64,000 nucleotides of DNA from Mesorhabditis belari (Eukaryota; Nematoda; Chromadorea; Rhabditida; Rhabditidae): the NCBI GenBank assembly GCA_958450365.1, contig CAUEEP010000724.1:1272001-1336000 (forward strand), read 5' to 3'. A model generated the notes under the pieces. It searched no databases, was not told the origin of the DNA, and was given only the letters and a program-made list of their open reading frames with translations. The position numbers and the translations under genes were made by a program. How positions within the stretch are numbered: the stretch's first letter is position 1; each line of letters begins with the position of its first letter. This document shows, one piece after another, positions 11,222-21,100 of this stretch.

Positions 11222-11545
11222 CTCATCTCAGCAAGCAAAGCAAATTACAGGCTTCTGCGTCCGTCAGGGCCAACATCTTTGCCATCTCAGTCGGACCCTC
11301 AGCGTCGCCTTCTTCTTGGCTGGTGATCGTCTCGTTTTCGAGTCTCCTCACGATTTGTGGCGCATCTGTTTCGACCTCTTCATCCGGATCATTTTAGTTG
11401 GAGTCACCAGTGTCCGACGAGGAAGGGTGATTGGAACCAAAGGCATCTTTTGCATATGTAGCCAATGTCATGCTCAATTCAGTTTCAGAACCAAGCTTTC
11501 CGATAGTAGACCAAGAATTGTTAGACCCTTCCCTAGGTTTGTTCT
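11222..11545 (-). pseudogene. Acidic coding-like remnant with one in-frame stop
   Basis: Read on the minus strand, one frame is open from about 11545 to a TGA near 11235, apart from a TAA just after DTGDSN. It has protein-like composition: an acidic stretch (NDPDEEVETDAPQ), then SQEEGDAEGPTEM and a leucine-rich end (CNLLCLLR). The stop may lie in a short unspliced intron, or the locus may be a decayed C-terminal exon. No family recognised. Confidence 0.3.
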
Positions 11546-11599
11546 TTAAATCTTAAGCAAAAAAACAGATGCGTGTGGAACTTAATAAAATATGTTAAC

Positions 11600-11692
11600 A
11601 CAGTTTCAAAAGACCACGAAATGGCCTTTTTTGACAGAAGACCACGAAACTTTTAAAAGACCACGAAACTTTTAAAAGACCACGTAACTTTT
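11600..11692. repeat. GACCACGAAACTTTTAAAA array split by a MITE
   Basis: Units of AAGACCACGAAACTTTTAA run up to 11692 and resume in diverged form at 12566-12665 after the MITE. The MITE therefore inserted into an existing tandem array. Confidence 0.75.
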
Positions 11693-11693
11693 A

Positions 11694-12561
11694 TTAGGTT
11701 GATGCAAAAGTCTTTTTCATTTTTTTCGTACTTCCGTTAAAAAGTAACAAATGCACCAATTGAACAACGGTTTATTGCATTCGAAAGGCCAATTATTTTT
11801 CTGCAAGGGCCCTCATGGTATATTGGTTAAGTTCTCACTTCCAAACTGAGGGTGTGGGGTTCGGCCCCCCTAGGGTTCTCTTCCCTAGCCCGTGCGCCCA
11901 GACTAGAGGTCTCTTCTCTAGAGCTGACTAGAGATCCCTTCTCTAGCGGAGTTCACTCTTCCACTGGGTTGGCCCATTCATGGCTTGAGGTTATTAAAGC
12001 AAGAAGCCTATCTTCTATCTATCTTCTTTTCTCCCCGCCTCCACATCGCCGAGTAAAATATCTCATCTTTCTCTATGTATTTATGTGTAGATTTGTGTAT
12101 TGTCTGACTGATTACGCTTTATTTCATGTCCTGAATAAAGTATGAATATATAAAATGACATTAAAACGAGTTTAAAATGTCTTATGTCTAGATTTTTTTG
12201 AGAGCCTGAAGTCGGGTAGTCAAAAAGAGGCGACGGCTCGATGATGGATTTTAGACGCTTTAGCTAAGGAAACCAATCTTGATGTTAGTAAATAAAAGAT
12301 AGAGCACAAAAAGTTCGATATTTTTTCAGATTTTCAGAGAAATTGATTCAGCCAATTTCTTTATAGAGGTTTTTATAGATTTTTATGAAAAACCCGTTTT
12401 CACTCTCGAATTTGCGTGAAAGTGAACCCAAATTGACTTAAAAAGATGGGAAATTGAACAATAAACACTTTTCATTTAGAGTAAACCATAGGTTAATTGA
12501 TGACTTTGTTATTTTTCAAAAGAAGTACGAAAAAATGAAAAAGACTTTTGCATCAACCTAA
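11694..12561. mobile_element. MITE family A, copy 2, containing a SINE
   Basis: Ends TTAGGTTGATGCAAAAGTC and GACTTTTGCATCAACCTAA, flanked by TA. Left and right halves match the MITE at 2980-3551, but are separated by a 349-bp insertion at about 11808-12156. Without the insertion the element would be about 520 bp. Confidence 0.85.
11808..12156 (+). mobile_element. tRNA-derived SINE
   Basis: The first ~72 bases resemble a tRNA. The acceptor strand GGGCCCT pairs with AGGGTTC, the A-box region is TGGTATATTGGTTA, and the B-box/T-arm is GGGGTTCGGCCCC. The anticodon-loop region CTTCCAA recalls tRNA-Gly(TCC), but the anticodon assignment is weak. An unrelated body of about 270 bp follows, with three CTCTAG-type repeats, ending TGAATAAAGTATGAATATAT. 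It interrupts a MITE whose uninterrupted version is at 2980-3551. SINEs are transcribed by RNA polymerase III and move with LINE enzymes. I could not define a clear target-site duplication. Confidence 0.65.
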
Positions 12562-12699
12562 TAAAAGACGACGTAATTTTAAAAAACCACGAAACTTTTT
12601 AGAGGCCACAATACTTTTAAAAGATCAAGATACTTTTAAAAGACCACGATACTTTTTAAACGACCAGGATTCAGGGAAAGAGCCTTTCTTTCGAATATA

Positions 12700-13210
12700 T
12701 TGGGTTGATGCATAATTATCCGGACTTCTTTTATAAATGATTTTATTTAACAAAAAATAACATAAATAGTTAGAAAAATATGTTTAATTGATTATTCTGG
12801 AGCATATTCACCGCCTACATCAATAACTGATTGCCATTTGCTTGGAAGACGATCGATTCCACGAGCGAAGAATAAACGATCTTTGGAGGCAATCCACGCT
12901 TTAACATCGTCTATCAAGTCATCCAAATCGTTGTAGATCTTATTTGTTTGCCAATTTTTGAGCGATCGATTGACGTGGTAGTCCGTTGGGGCTTCTCCAG
13001 TTCTTTGAGATCGCGAAACGACTCTGCGGCAGACCATCCCTTTTCGAAGTGGTAGAGCATGATATGGCGAAGATGGATATGATTGTCGACACGCATTTTG
13101 TTCACTAAAGAATAACGAATATTTAAAAAAAAGAAATAGACAAAAAGCTTTCAAAACAAAAAAGATACAAGCACGCAAAAAGAAGTCCGGATAATTATGC
13201 ATCAACCCAA
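12700..13210 (-). mobile_element. Internally deleted mariner
   Basis: Ends TTGGGTTGATGCATAATTA and complement, flanked by TA. On the minus strand the start of a mariner transposase (MNKMRVDNHIHLRHIMLYHF) is joined, after DLKEL, to the C-terminal part (SLKNWQTNKIYNDLDDL ... WQSVIDVGGEYAPE). The catalytic core is missing. The 511-bp remnant keeps both ends and so could be moved by a full-length relative. The same terminus family forms the palindromic element at 15196-15825. Confidence 0.85.
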
Positions 13211-13560
13211 TATATTGTTACAAGCGTCCCTTGGAATTTTTTTTACTCTTTCTGCTTCTTTTTCTTTCTTTTCTTTTAACTTAGTTCTTTATTTAATAAA
13301 ATTTATTTTTAGATTAACTCTGCACCATAGTGAATTTGGAATAGAAATCAGAAATGGAACAGAAGAGCAATAGAAGAGCAACGGAAATCAGCAACAACAT
13401 TTGGAACAATATCAAATGGATAACGAGGACAGTTTTTTTCTGTATAGTTTCAAACTTTTAAAAAAAATTACTGGAGTTAATTGCTTTTTGAGAAAAGAAG
13501 AAGGAAAGGTAATTGCTAAAAAGAAAAAGCTAAAAGAAATCAAACTCGAACGTTTAAGGC
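13211..13560. other. Intergenic, no supported gene
   Basis: Purine-rich AT sequence with short repeats of GAAGAGCAA near 13350. The open frame starting at 13401 runs straight into the array below and is not called. Confidence 0.4.
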
Positions 13561-13795
13561 AAGATTTGGCGCGAATTTGGCGCAATTTTGGCACAATTTT
13601 GGCGCAATTTTGGCGCAATTTCAGCGCAAATTTGGCGCAATTTCAGCGCAATTTGGCGCAATTTGGCGCAATTTCAGCGCAATTTCGCTGCAAATTTGGC
13701 ACAATTTTGGCGCAATTTGGCGCAATTTGGCGCAAATTTGGCACAATTTTGGCGCGAATTTGGCGCAATTTCAGCGCAATTTTGGCACAAATTAG
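13561..13795. repeat. GGCGCAATTT minisatellite
   Basis: Interleaved units of TTTGGCGCAATTT, TTCAGCGCAATTT and TTGGCACAATTT. All three forward frames and some reverse frames stay open because units lack stops; I treat these as artefacts. Two AATTTACATTCA repeats follow at 13855-13885. Confidence 0.85.
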
Positions 13796-13931
13796 CCAGC
13801 CGCATAAATTTGAACCAAGCTTTTCGAAGAAATTTGAATTTTGAAATTTTGAATGTAAAATTTACATTCAAATTTACATTCAAATTTCCATGGGGTGTTT
13901 ACGGTGGCTTTCTTCGAGCGCACATTTTTGG

Positions 13932-14281
13932 GGAAACGCATTAATCGAGAGGAACACATTCTTTTCTCGACGCATTTCTCGACTGCGGTGCATTCGGATC
14001 GATTAACTTGAGGCCACCGATTGAAAGGATCAGAGTTTCGACGAAAATGGCTGCATCCAAAAAGTTGAACAGCCGGAAATTGTGTTCAAAAATTTGTGAT
14101 CAGAGTTCCGAAAAAAAATTGGCACAAAAAAAAGTTCATCGGTTTCGTGTTGGCACAGATGTCAGCTCTGATAGACGACGAAAATGTTCAATGGGCGGAT
14201 TTTTCGAGATATTTCACGAGATTGGTCCACATTTTGCAACCGCCTGCAACGGATTTACTGTTTCTAAATTTGGATTGACTT
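13932..14281 (+). other. Possible exon of an unknown protein
   Basis: After a short motif shared with 22470-22520 (GCATTAATCGAGAGGAACAC), the frame ending at the TGA 14276-14278 reads MSALIDDENVQWADFSRYF and then LVHILQPPATDLLFLNL, which looks like real protein. A second frame begins ATGGCTGCATCC at 14047 and would need a frameshift or splice to join it. No family recognised. A small gene, one exon, or a decayed copy are all possible. Confidence 0.25.
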
Positions 14282-15195
14282 TTTACATTTTCTACATTCT
14301 ATAAATTGTCATTACATTTTCCACATTCTATAAATTTGTCTAAAAACCTGTTTGATTTAGTTTTTGCTCATTCACGAACTCAGGATTACTTTCGCGAAGT
14401 ATTAGGTGTGTGAAAAAGTAATCCACGTTTTTTATTTTTATCTGATGACCAAATAAAACGCTGTCTTCTCGAAAACCCTCGTTCAACCTCTTCAGAAATA
14501 GGCCTTACATTAAATTGTGATGGGTCAACCGTAAGGAAACGCTTGAATGCCATGAATTTTATCAAAAAATTGGACAAATGGATACCGCATGAATTGAGCG
14601 AAGAAAACAAAACAATGCACCTTACAATCGCCAATTCTTTGATTAGTAAACATCAACTTGAGCCATTTATTGATCGAATTGTTAGGTGTGATGAAAAATG
14701 GGTTGATTACGATAATTCTAGAAGGTCTGGACAGTGGGTGGAACGTGGTAAACCTGCTGGGACAATGCCCAAAAAATTTTTAATGACAGTTTGGTGGACT
14801 GCACGTGGTACTATGCACATAGACTATTTACCACGTGGCCAAACGATTAATTCGAATGTCTATTGTGCCGAGATTGATGCAGTCCAACAAAAACTCACTG
14901 AGAGACGCGCATCATTGGTAAATAGGAAAGGTGTCCTGTTGCTCCATGATAACGCGCGACCACATGTCTCTTTACAGACTCGACAAAAAATCCAGAGTGT
15001 TGGATGGGAGGTTTTACCACATCCACCTTATAGTCCAGACCTTCCTCCATCTGATTATTATTTATTTTTGTCTCTGTCTAACTTTTTGGCCATATAATTT
15101 GGCCAATAAACGGTTCAATTCCGAAGAAGATGTCAAAACCGAGGTTGATCTTTTCTTCGCCTCTAAGGACCAAGATTTTTATTATAATAATAATA

Positions 15196-15825
15196 TTGGG
15201 TTGATGCATAATTATCCGGACTTCTCTTTGCGTGCTTGTATCTTTTTTGTTTTGAAAGCTTTTTGTCTATTTCTTTTTTTAAAATATTCGTTATTCTTTA
15301 GTGAACAAAATGCGTGTCGACAATCATATCCATCTTCGCCATATCATGCTCTACCACTTCGAAAAGGGATGGTCTCCCGCAGAGTCGTTTCGCGATCTCA
15401 AAGAACTTTTTGGTCAAGGAACAATTGGACGTGCAACAGTTTATGAATGGTTCGATCGTTTCAAGTCCGGTAACACAAGTGTTGATGAGTTTTGAGTCTT
15501 CTTCAACGGCTTCCAGAAGTGCCTTGTCATCGAATTCTGATGGCCGTCCTCTTCCTGGTTCATCATCAACACTTGTGTTACCGGACTTGAAACGATCGAA
15601 CCATTCATAAACTGTTGCACGTCCAATTGTTCCTTGACCAAAAAGTTCTTTGAGATCGCGAAACGACTCTGCGGCAACCATCCCTTTCGAAGTGGAGAGC
15701 ATGATATGGCGAAGATGGATATGATTGTCGACACGCATTTTGTTCACAAAGAATAACGAATATTTTAAAAAAAGAAATGAAAAAAGCTTTCAAACAAAAA
15801 GCCGGATAATTATGCATCAACCCAA
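15196..15825. mobile_element. Palindromic mariner derivative (two 5' ends head to head)
   Basis: Both ends are the TTGGGTTGATGCATAATTA terminus, flanked by TA. Reading in from the left on the plus strand and in from the right on the minus strand gives the same transposase start (MNKMRVDNHIHLRHIM, then FGQGTIGRATVYEWFDRF). The arms are about 290 bp (15196-15487 and about 15555-15825) around a short spacer. The right arm has small deletions relative to the left. It cannot make transposase but keeps two good ends. Confidence 0.85.
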
Positions 15826-15827
15826 TA

Positions 15828-16103
15828 ATAATACTTTATTCAAACGATAAAGTGAAAGAAATCATAGAGAAATGCACAGTGATACTTAATCATACAATAC
15901 ATACTGAAATCCTTCATCGTCATCTTCCCTTCACCACCAAAAAAGCTATTTAGTTCCCCATTGAGCTTAGGGTTAGGGAGCCGTCTGTCATGACGTGGGT
16001 TAAGTTAAGATATAGCCTAGTATTGTGTGTGTCGTTGTATTGTGATTGATATATTTCGTGTATGCGATAAATTCACCACTGGTAGCCCCAGTCGGTATTT
16101 TTT
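15828..16103. other. 276-bp insertion of unknown origin
   Basis: This segment lies between the palindromic element and the second copy of the duplicated mariner tail. It has no ORF. AGGGTTAGGGAGCC and GTCATGACGTGGG occur inside and it ends GTAGCCCCAGTCGG. It could be a solo LTR, a SINE body or captured genomic DNA; I cannot tell. Confidence 0.4.
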
Positions 16104-16330
16104 AATAAACGGTTCAATTCCGAAGAAGATGTCAAAACCGAGGTTGATCTTTTCTTCGCCTCTAAGGACCAATATTTTTATTATCGTGGAATGTCTTTAC
16201 TTGTAGAACGTTGGTAAAAGGTTCTTCTTACGAATGGTGATTACTTCGTTGAATAAAAATTATTTTAACGAAACTTATGGTCTTTTACATTTAAACGTAA
16301 AAAACGTGGATTACTTTTTCACACACCTAA

Positions 16331-16644
16331 TAGTATTGGTTTATTTAAACCCAATTTTTAGTCATTTAGCCAACCATTTAATTCCGTTTTCATCTTCTTT
16401 TTAGAGTAGTCGATTCTTGATCAATCTTAATCTAACCAATCTTTATCAAAAGTTCTAGGTTTCTTTGTGGTTAACTTGCAAATCAGATTTCAGATCAGAA
16501 TCGTTGAAAATCAGATAAAGTTAGAGATTATTCTTTTCGTTTAGATCATTAGTGACTTTCCGGTTCTTTTTAGAGAGTGGTAATGGTAATGTTAACCAAT
16601 CTAACCAATGGTCATGGTAATGATCACTATTAGGGTAATGATAA
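16331..16644. other. Intergenic, nothing recognised
   Basis: AT-rich sequence with loosely repeated CAATCTTTATC/ATGGTAATG words and no open frame of interest. Confidence 0.4.
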
Positions 16645-16821
16645 CTAAATCTTTTTGCTTGTATTTTGCGAGCACCAACCAGAAGAGGTGTTTTTCTTTT
16701 GACTCAAAATTTTGTTTCTTGTAAATTCGCTAGAAATTTCTTTACCTATAGAGTAGCAAATGCTTGGAATTCTCTTCCCGCTTCTTTGCATGATTTAAAT
16801 TCTTTTTTACCTTTAAGCTAG
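16645..16821 (+). pseudogene. Tail of a CR1/Jockey-type LINE reverse transcriptase
   Basis: A frame open between two stops reads LRAPTRRGVF, then ARNFFTYRVANAWNSLPAS and LHDLNSFLPLS before TAG. The pattern RNFF..RV.N.WNSLP near the C-terminus is typical of CR1/Jockey-like non-LTR retrotransposon ORF2 proteins. Only the last ~58 residues are present, as expected from 5'-truncated insertion. TAAGATAAGATAAG follows shortly after. Confidence 0.75.
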
Positions 16822-16892
16822 CATTAACTAAGCTCAAATTAAGATAAGATAAGATTTATCCAACCGAAACTTTTAAATTTGAGCGGTTAATG

Positions 16893-17890
16893 CTATTAGG
16901 GTGGTGCAAAAGAGACTGCCGATGGGTATCAGCTCTTATTTATCAGAAACGAGCGATGCTAACGGCATTATTTTTTTGTTTTGTTGTCATATTTGTTTGC
17001 TATTTATTTCGACATTTGAATTTTTTGGTTGTTGTTTATTTATTCTATCTGTTTATTTTATTCAAAAATGCTTATATTTTTTATTTAGATCATGGTCGAG
17101 CAAAAGTTTGTGCTACGAGCAGCATTACTATCTAAATTTGGTTCCTTATCTCTCTAAATTTGGTCCCTTATCTCTATAAATTTGGTTCCATAACTCTCTA
17201 ATTTTGGTTCCTTATCTCTCTAATTTTGGTTCCTTATCTCTCTAATTTTGGTTCCTTATCTCTCTAAATTTGGTCCCTTATCTCTCTAAATTTGGTTCCT
17301 TATCTCTCTAAATTTGGTTCCTTATCTCTATAAATTTGGTTCCTTAACTCTCTAAATTTGGTCCCTTATCTCTATAAATTTGGTTCCATAACTCTCTAAT
17401 TTTGATTCCTTATCTCTCTAAATTTGGTTCCTTATCTCTTTAAAAACTTCAAAATTGAAAAGTCTGCTGCTGAATCGCATCGTTCTCTCTGTGCTGCTTT
17501 CGGCAGTTTGTCTCTCAGACAGTGTCAGACTTGGTTTCAACGATTCCGAGAGGGAGACGAGACTTTGGAAGATTACGAGCACGGTTCGAGGCGTTGGGTT
17601 CGGCCAGAAGTCGTGAACGAAGCCAAGCTGAGGGACGTTATTCAGGCCGACGGCTCGAGCAGATCCATGCCAATCTGTTTTGTTCGCATATTTGTTTGCT
17701 ATTTATTTCGACATTTGAATTTTTTGGTTGTTGTTTATTTATTCTATCTGTTTATTTTATTCAAAAATGCTTATATTTTTTATTTAGATCATGGTCGAGC
17801 AAAAGTTTGTGCTACGAGCAGCATTACTATCTAAATTTGGTTCCTTATCTCTCTAAATTTGGTTCCATAACTCTCTAAATTTGGTTCGCA
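16893..17890 (+). mobile_element. Mariner fragments around a minisatellite
   Basis: The left end reads TTAGGGTGGTGCAAAAGAG. A ~165-bp block (16988-17155), including the probable transposase start MVEQKFVLRAALLSKF, is repeated at 17690-17850. Between the copies lie the array below and a transposase piece (SAAESHRSLCAAFG ... CQTWFQRFREGDETLEDYEHG, ending ADGSS). In an intact mariner the two pieces would be adjacent. No right terminus was found. Confidence 0.7.
17130..17445. repeat. ~22-bp minisatellite inside a mariner transposase gene
   Basis: About fourteen units of AAATTTGGTTCCTTATCTCT with T/C and one-base variants. The first unit is made of transposase coding sequence (CTATCTAAATTTGG), so the array grew out of the gene itself. 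A further short run occurs at 17835-17885 after the second copy of the block. Confidence 0.85.
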
Positions 17891-18190
17891 TAGCGGATAG
17901 TCGTTGAGTGGCAGGAAAATTTGAGAATTGAGATTTGTTTTACTTCTTTTCTTATTAAGTTCAGTTACTCACGATGGGCGCTTTCTTTCAATAGGACTTT
18001 CAATAGGCTTTCTTTTACGCCAAATCTGATAGATAGAAAACAGTGTCATTACATCGTTCTATCCATTCATTCCATTGCAAAGCTCATTCTAAGCCTCAAG
18101 TATCTTAATAGATTATTCAAAGTTTTTTGCTTTTGCAATTGTTTTTGCAACAATTTTTCCTCAATTTTATTTACTGGAACTTTTGAATTT

Positions 18191-18193
18191 AGA
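18191..18193 (+). promoter_or_regulatory. Candidate trans-splice acceptor
   Basis: TTTTGAATTTAG lies two bases before the start codon at 18194, as at nematode spliced-leader acceptors. It could equally be an ordinary intron acceptor. Confidence 0.35.
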
Positions 18194-21100
18194 ATGACCC
18201 ATCGGCTACTCTATCTACTCGTCTTAATTTCGTCGTGCTGTGTTTTTGCCCAGTACTCAGCCTTTCAACTCACGGATCACACATATCTCGATTCGCTGAC
18301 AAATGAGGAGTTGGATCGAGCCGAACTGCTCCTTTCGAAAATACGAGAAAAAGTAAAAAAAATTTGAGGAACGCAGGAATGCATTACCGTAAAAGCCGTA
18401 ATAGGAGCCCCCTTCTAATATTAGCCCCCTTCTAATAGTAGTCCCCGTCCCCCTCCAATAGTATCCCCCCCCCTTCAATAGTATCCCCCTTCTAATAGTA
18501 GTCCCCGTCCCCCTCCAATAGTATCCCCATCTCCCCCTTCAATAGTATCCCCATCTCCCCTTCAATAGTATTCAATAGTAGCCCCGTCCCCATATCCCCA
18601 TCTCCCCCTCCAATAGTATCCCCATCTCCCCTTCAATAGTATCCCCATCTCCCCCTCCAATAGTATCCCCATCTCCCCTTCAATAGTATCCCCATCTCCC
18701 CTTCAATAGTATCCCCATCTCCCCTTCAATAGTATCCCCATCTCCCCTTCAATAGTATCCCCATCTCCCCTTCAATAGTATCCCCATCTCCCCTTCAATA
18801 GTATCCCCATCTCCCTTCAATAGTATCCCCATCTCCCCTTCAATAGTATCCCCATCTCCCCTCCAATAGTATCCCCATCTCCCCCTCCAATAGTATCCCC
18901 ATCTCCCCCTCCAATAGTGTCCCCATCTCTCCTTCCATAGTATCCCCATCTCTCCTTCAATAGTATACCCATCTCCCCCTCCAATAGTATCCCCATCTCC
19001 CCTTCAATAGTATCCCCATCTCTCCTTCAATAGTACCCCCCTCCCTAGAGGCTTAACGATTGACGTTTCCTTTGAAAGTTCACATTAAGCACAGACTTTG
19101 CACCTATTTTGCATCTTATCGTTAGTCTAGAGTTTAGTTAGATCTCAAAAATTAACATTTTTAGATTTATTAGATTCGCCTACTAACATATTGATTAATT
19201 TGTCGTCGATAAAATAAGAATAATAATCGATAGGATCTTGAAAAGTACTGAAGTCAAATCCAAATCGTTCTTCATCAAAAATAAATGGTGTAGGAGACTC
19301 TCTTAAATCTTTCCAACCATCTGGATAAACTGCTTCGGAGTCAAAAATGTCAAAAACCGAAATCTTTTAGAGGGCAGCGGCTCTACCTTCAACATCCACC
19401 ACGACCACAACCACAACGGCTCCTGTCTGCTTCTTCTGCCAATTCTACCCTCTTTTGATCAATTGCACCTCTCCAAACCTCGATTTTGTTTGCACTGCGG
19501 TCACCACAACCACTACCACAACAACCACCACGACAACGACGACCACAACGACCACAACAACTACAACAACGACAACGACTACAGTGACAACTACTACAAC
19601 GACAACGACCACTACCACAACGACTACAACGACTACGACTACTACAACTACCACGACAACCACCGTAACAACTACCACAACAACAACCACGACAACTACA
19701 ACTACAACTACCACCACAACGACAACCACCACAACTACGACTACAGCAGTGTCAACGAGTATTCGTAGTACTCTTTGCTCTCCAATAACAACCACTACAA
19801 CACCTGCAGTCTGTTGTCCATCAGCGGGGATTTGGACTGAGTGGGCTGCTCAAAGCAAATGCCCGGATTATTGTGGTTCTTGTGGGAATATCACCTACAC
19901 GAGAACTTGTTCTTCGGCTGATGCCGGATGTCCTTGCACGTTTGTTTCAATAAATGACAAAGAAAAGAGATTTTAGTGGTCAAACGACAAAAATCGCGCT
20001 TTGCGGCATTGGTGTTTGTCATTTCCCGCGATTGTCTTGTTGTCCTGGGATGTTGACTGGGGTCTACGAGAATACGAATGCTTGTGGACCGTTGATTACA
20101 GTGAGTAAAATAGGCGAAGAATAGGCTTCATGCTCAGGATAGGCCTCATGCTCAGAGTCTTTTAAAGGAGAAGCTTTTAAAGGAGAAGCTTTCAAAAGAG
20201 AAGCTTTTAAAGGAGAAGCTTTTAAAGAAGAAGCTTTTAAAGAAGAAGCTTTTAAAACATATTTTTCTGTATTTAAAAGTACGTTATCTTGTGCATATTT
20301 GGAATATTTTTAAACGGAATCTTTTTAAACGAATAATTTCTTATTTTTAAGATTTTTTTTCTTGCTTTAGAGAGCTTTCCTTCTTCTTTTTCGACTTCAA
20401 ATATATCAAGTTCGCGTCTGCCTATAAACGAGCGTTTGCACTGCTTAACTCGCGAGGAAGCCATTTCCCGCATCTGATCGTTCTAATGGCGCATTTGATC
20501 GTGCCAATGGCGTGGAGATGCTCATCAATAGTAGAATTTGAACCTAGAAACTGTTGAGCAAGTTCACGCGTCTTTGGCATCAGCAAACAGTCGTGGAATC
20601 CCATCGAGATTTTGTCAAAGCATTTGGGAATGATGTATTGTCCGAAATCTGATGCCGAGCCTGGTTCCAACGCTTTCGGAATGGTGATGAAAGTCTCGAG
20701 GATGATGAACACTCTTGTCAAGAATATCGTTGTCTATCTCAAGCAGTAGACAACGATATTTTGAGGGCTGCAATTGAATCGGATCCATGTCAAACGACGC
20801 GTGAACTTGCTCAACACTTTCTAGGTTCAAATTCTACTATTGATGAGCATGGAACGATTGGAACGATCAGATGCGCCATTAGAACGATCAGATGCGCCAT
20901 TGGAACGATCAGATGCGCCATTAGAACGATCAGATGCGCCACTGGAACGATCAGATGCGCCACTGGAACGATCAGATGCGGAAAATGTCTTCCTAGTTAA
21001 GCAGTGCAAACGTTTATATCCGAACAACCTAATAAATAAGATAGATTCTTGTTTCGATTCTTGTTTCGATTGTTTCGTTTGAAATTTTTGTTTTAAATTA

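Larger units (their letters stand above)
14442..16216 (+). pseudogene. Mariner transposase, 5'-truncated, frameshifted and split
   Basis: The frame opens near 14442 without the usual start. Catalytic residues are present: RCDEKW, LLHDNARPH and PPYSPDLPPSDYYLF, with the usual 34 residues between the second and third Asp. A one-base frame change occurs at about 15093. The tail (NSEEDVKTEVDLFFASKDQ) is seen once before the insertion and again at 16110-16175, where it continues to the true end, GMSLLVERW. The first ~100 residues of a normal ~345-residue mariner transposase are missing. Not functional as shown. Confidence 0.85.
14402..16330 (+). mobile_element. Mariner element, rearranged and interrupted
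   Basis: Ends TTAGGTGTGTGAAAAAGTAA and complement, flanked by TA. The transposase gene is split by about 1 kb of foreign sequence (15191-16103) containing a second, palindromic mariner derivative. About 83 bp of the host element (15105-15188) is repeated at 16104-16187, so it flanks the foreign block on both sides. Confidence 0.85.

Noticed and set aside
13401..13844. 147-codon open frame starting MEQYQMDNEDSFFLYSF
   Set aside because: Most of it is the GGCGCAATTT array; the first 50 codons are AT-rich low complexity.
16000..16015. Telomere-like GGGTTAGGG near 15970
   Set aside because: Single occurrence and not the nematode TTAGGC repeat in tandem.
19445..19795. Poly-valine open frame, minus strand
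   Set aside because: Shadow of the threonine tract in exon 2 of the mucin/TSP1 gene.
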